Shown here in pieces: positions 6,544-7,015 of a stretch of DNA of 7,015 bases. A model generated the notes under the pieces. It was not told the DNA's origin and did no database searches. It saw only the letters and a program-made list of their open reading frames with translations. The stretch is from an uncultured Oscillospiraceae bacterium (GTDB lineage Bacteria; Bacillota; Clostridia; Oscillospirales; Oscillospiraceae). Within the stretch, counting starts at the first letter, position 1, and each line of letters starts with the position of its first letter. The stretch is taken from the NCBI GenBank assembly GCA_905233595.1, contig CAJOFI010000044.1, positions 1 to 7,015 on the forward strand. The letters run 5' to 3'. A program made the translations under genes and the position numbers.

Positions 6544-6583
6544 GGCAAGGGGGGCTTGCGCAGAGCGCTCGTCCGAAAACTGC

Positions 6584-7015
6584 TTACGCGCGGCGCTTTT
6601 TGCTCACGAGCACGACGCCCGTTGCGGAGAGCGCGAGGAGCAGGAGCCAGAGGGCGGCGTTGTTCTCGTCGCCGGTCTTGGCGGCGACGACGCCGAGGGT
6701 GGTCTGCGCGGGCTTGACGGTGACGGTGTAGTCCACCTTGCCGTTATCGAAGCGGATCGAAACGCCGTACGGGCCGGTCTGGAGCTTTTCGAGCGCGGAC
6801 GCCTTAAGCGTCACGACGGTGCTGCCCTTGACGGCGCTGTAATCTTCTTTGGAGAGCGCGGTGCCGTCCAGCTCCACGCCGGTGAAGTGCTCGAAGGAAT
6901 CGTCAAACTCGCCCGTGATCTTCGCGGTGAGCGTTACGTCCTTGCCGCTGCCCTTGTACCAGCTATGAGAGGCGTCGTTCGCAACGCCTTCCACCGCGCT
7001 GACGGTGTAAACGGG
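6584..7015 (-). CDS. Surface protein C-terminus with Ig-like/X2-like domain and sortase-like tail, 5' end outside window
   Basis: Only the last 143 residues are visible; the frame stays open to the right edge (it begins PVYTVSAVEGV), so the GTG at 6994 is internal and not the start. Residues about 19-100 look like one small beta-sandwich domain: WYKGSGKDVTLTAKI, GVELDGTALSKEDYSAV, GSTVVTLKASALEKL, then PYGVSIRFDNGKVDYTVTV. The alternating pattern with a DG turn and a late GxxxIxxxF-type strand resembles the X2-type carbohydrate-associated modules of Clostridia; this is inference from pattern only. Residues 113-117 read KTGDE, followed by a hydrophobic helix (about 120-137) and a basic tail (KKRRA). 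This is the three-part layout of a cell-wall sorting signal, but the usual LP before the KTGD-type core is replaced by AA. The protein is therefore either a sortase substrate with a variant motif or simply membrane-anchored. A strong terminator follows. Confidence 0.75.
   Translation of the reverse strand, partial: PVYTVSAVEGVANDASHSWYKGSGKDVTLTAKITGEFDDSFEHFTGVELDGTALSKEDYSAVKGSTVVTLKASALEKLQTGPYGVSIRFDNGKVDYTVTVKPAQTTLGVVAAKTGDENNAALWLLLLALSATGVVLVSKKRRA

Noticed and set aside
6381..6731. A 116-codon plus-strand open frame after lysR
   Set aside because: It crosses the strong hairpin terminator and overlaps the surface-protein gene antisense, with no Shine-Dalgarno at its start and no recognisable protein.
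1..7015. CRISPR arrays, tRNA or rRNA genes, phage or toxin-antitoxin genes
   Set aside because: No regularly spaced repeats, no cloverleaf or rRNA-like sequence, and all sizeable reading frames are explained by the genes listed.

Overview
The window is GC-rich in its coding regions, with AT-richer promoters, strong AGGAGG-type ribosome binding sites and a Gram-positive cell-wall-anchor-like C-terminus. It also carries a reversed-domain family 3 glycoside hydrolase (GH3), a form known from rumen and gut Clostridia. Together these suggest a high-GC gut Clostridium relative of the Oscillospiraceae/Ruminococcaceae kind. That assignment is an inference; no marker gene is present.

Layout from left to right. 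Positions 1-2230 (minus) hold a conventional cytosolic GH3 beta-glucosidase-type gene. It runs off the left edge and is broken near 490 by a deletion of about 50 bp that shifts the frame. Positions 2231-2356 are a gap with two hairpins. Positions 2357-5254 (minus) encode a 965-residue GH3 with swapped domain order, two N-terminal membrane helices and one C-terminal membrane helix. Positions 5255-5485 are a divergent regulatory region with a good promoter for each side, a 9-bp direct repeat and a long interrupted inverted repeat. Positions 5486-6313 (plus) encode a LysR-type regulator. Positions 6314-6583 are non-coding and contain a strong intrinsic terminator for the minus strand. Positions 6584-7015 (minus) are the 3' end of a surface protein with an Ig-like or X2-like domain and a sortase-like tail.

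Likely logic (inference): the LysR protein controls the divergent membrane-anchored GH3, and possibly the second GH3 behind it. The anchored enzyme would trim beta-glucosides or short oligosaccharides outside the membrane, and the soluble one would finish uptake products in the cytosol. No transporter or sugar kinase is visible here. The broken second GH3 is either a recent pseudogene or a local assembly error.

I see no exotic undescribed system. The items most worth a second look are the doubly anchored reversed GH3, the frame-breaking deletion, and the symmetrical operator-like structure between the divergent genes.
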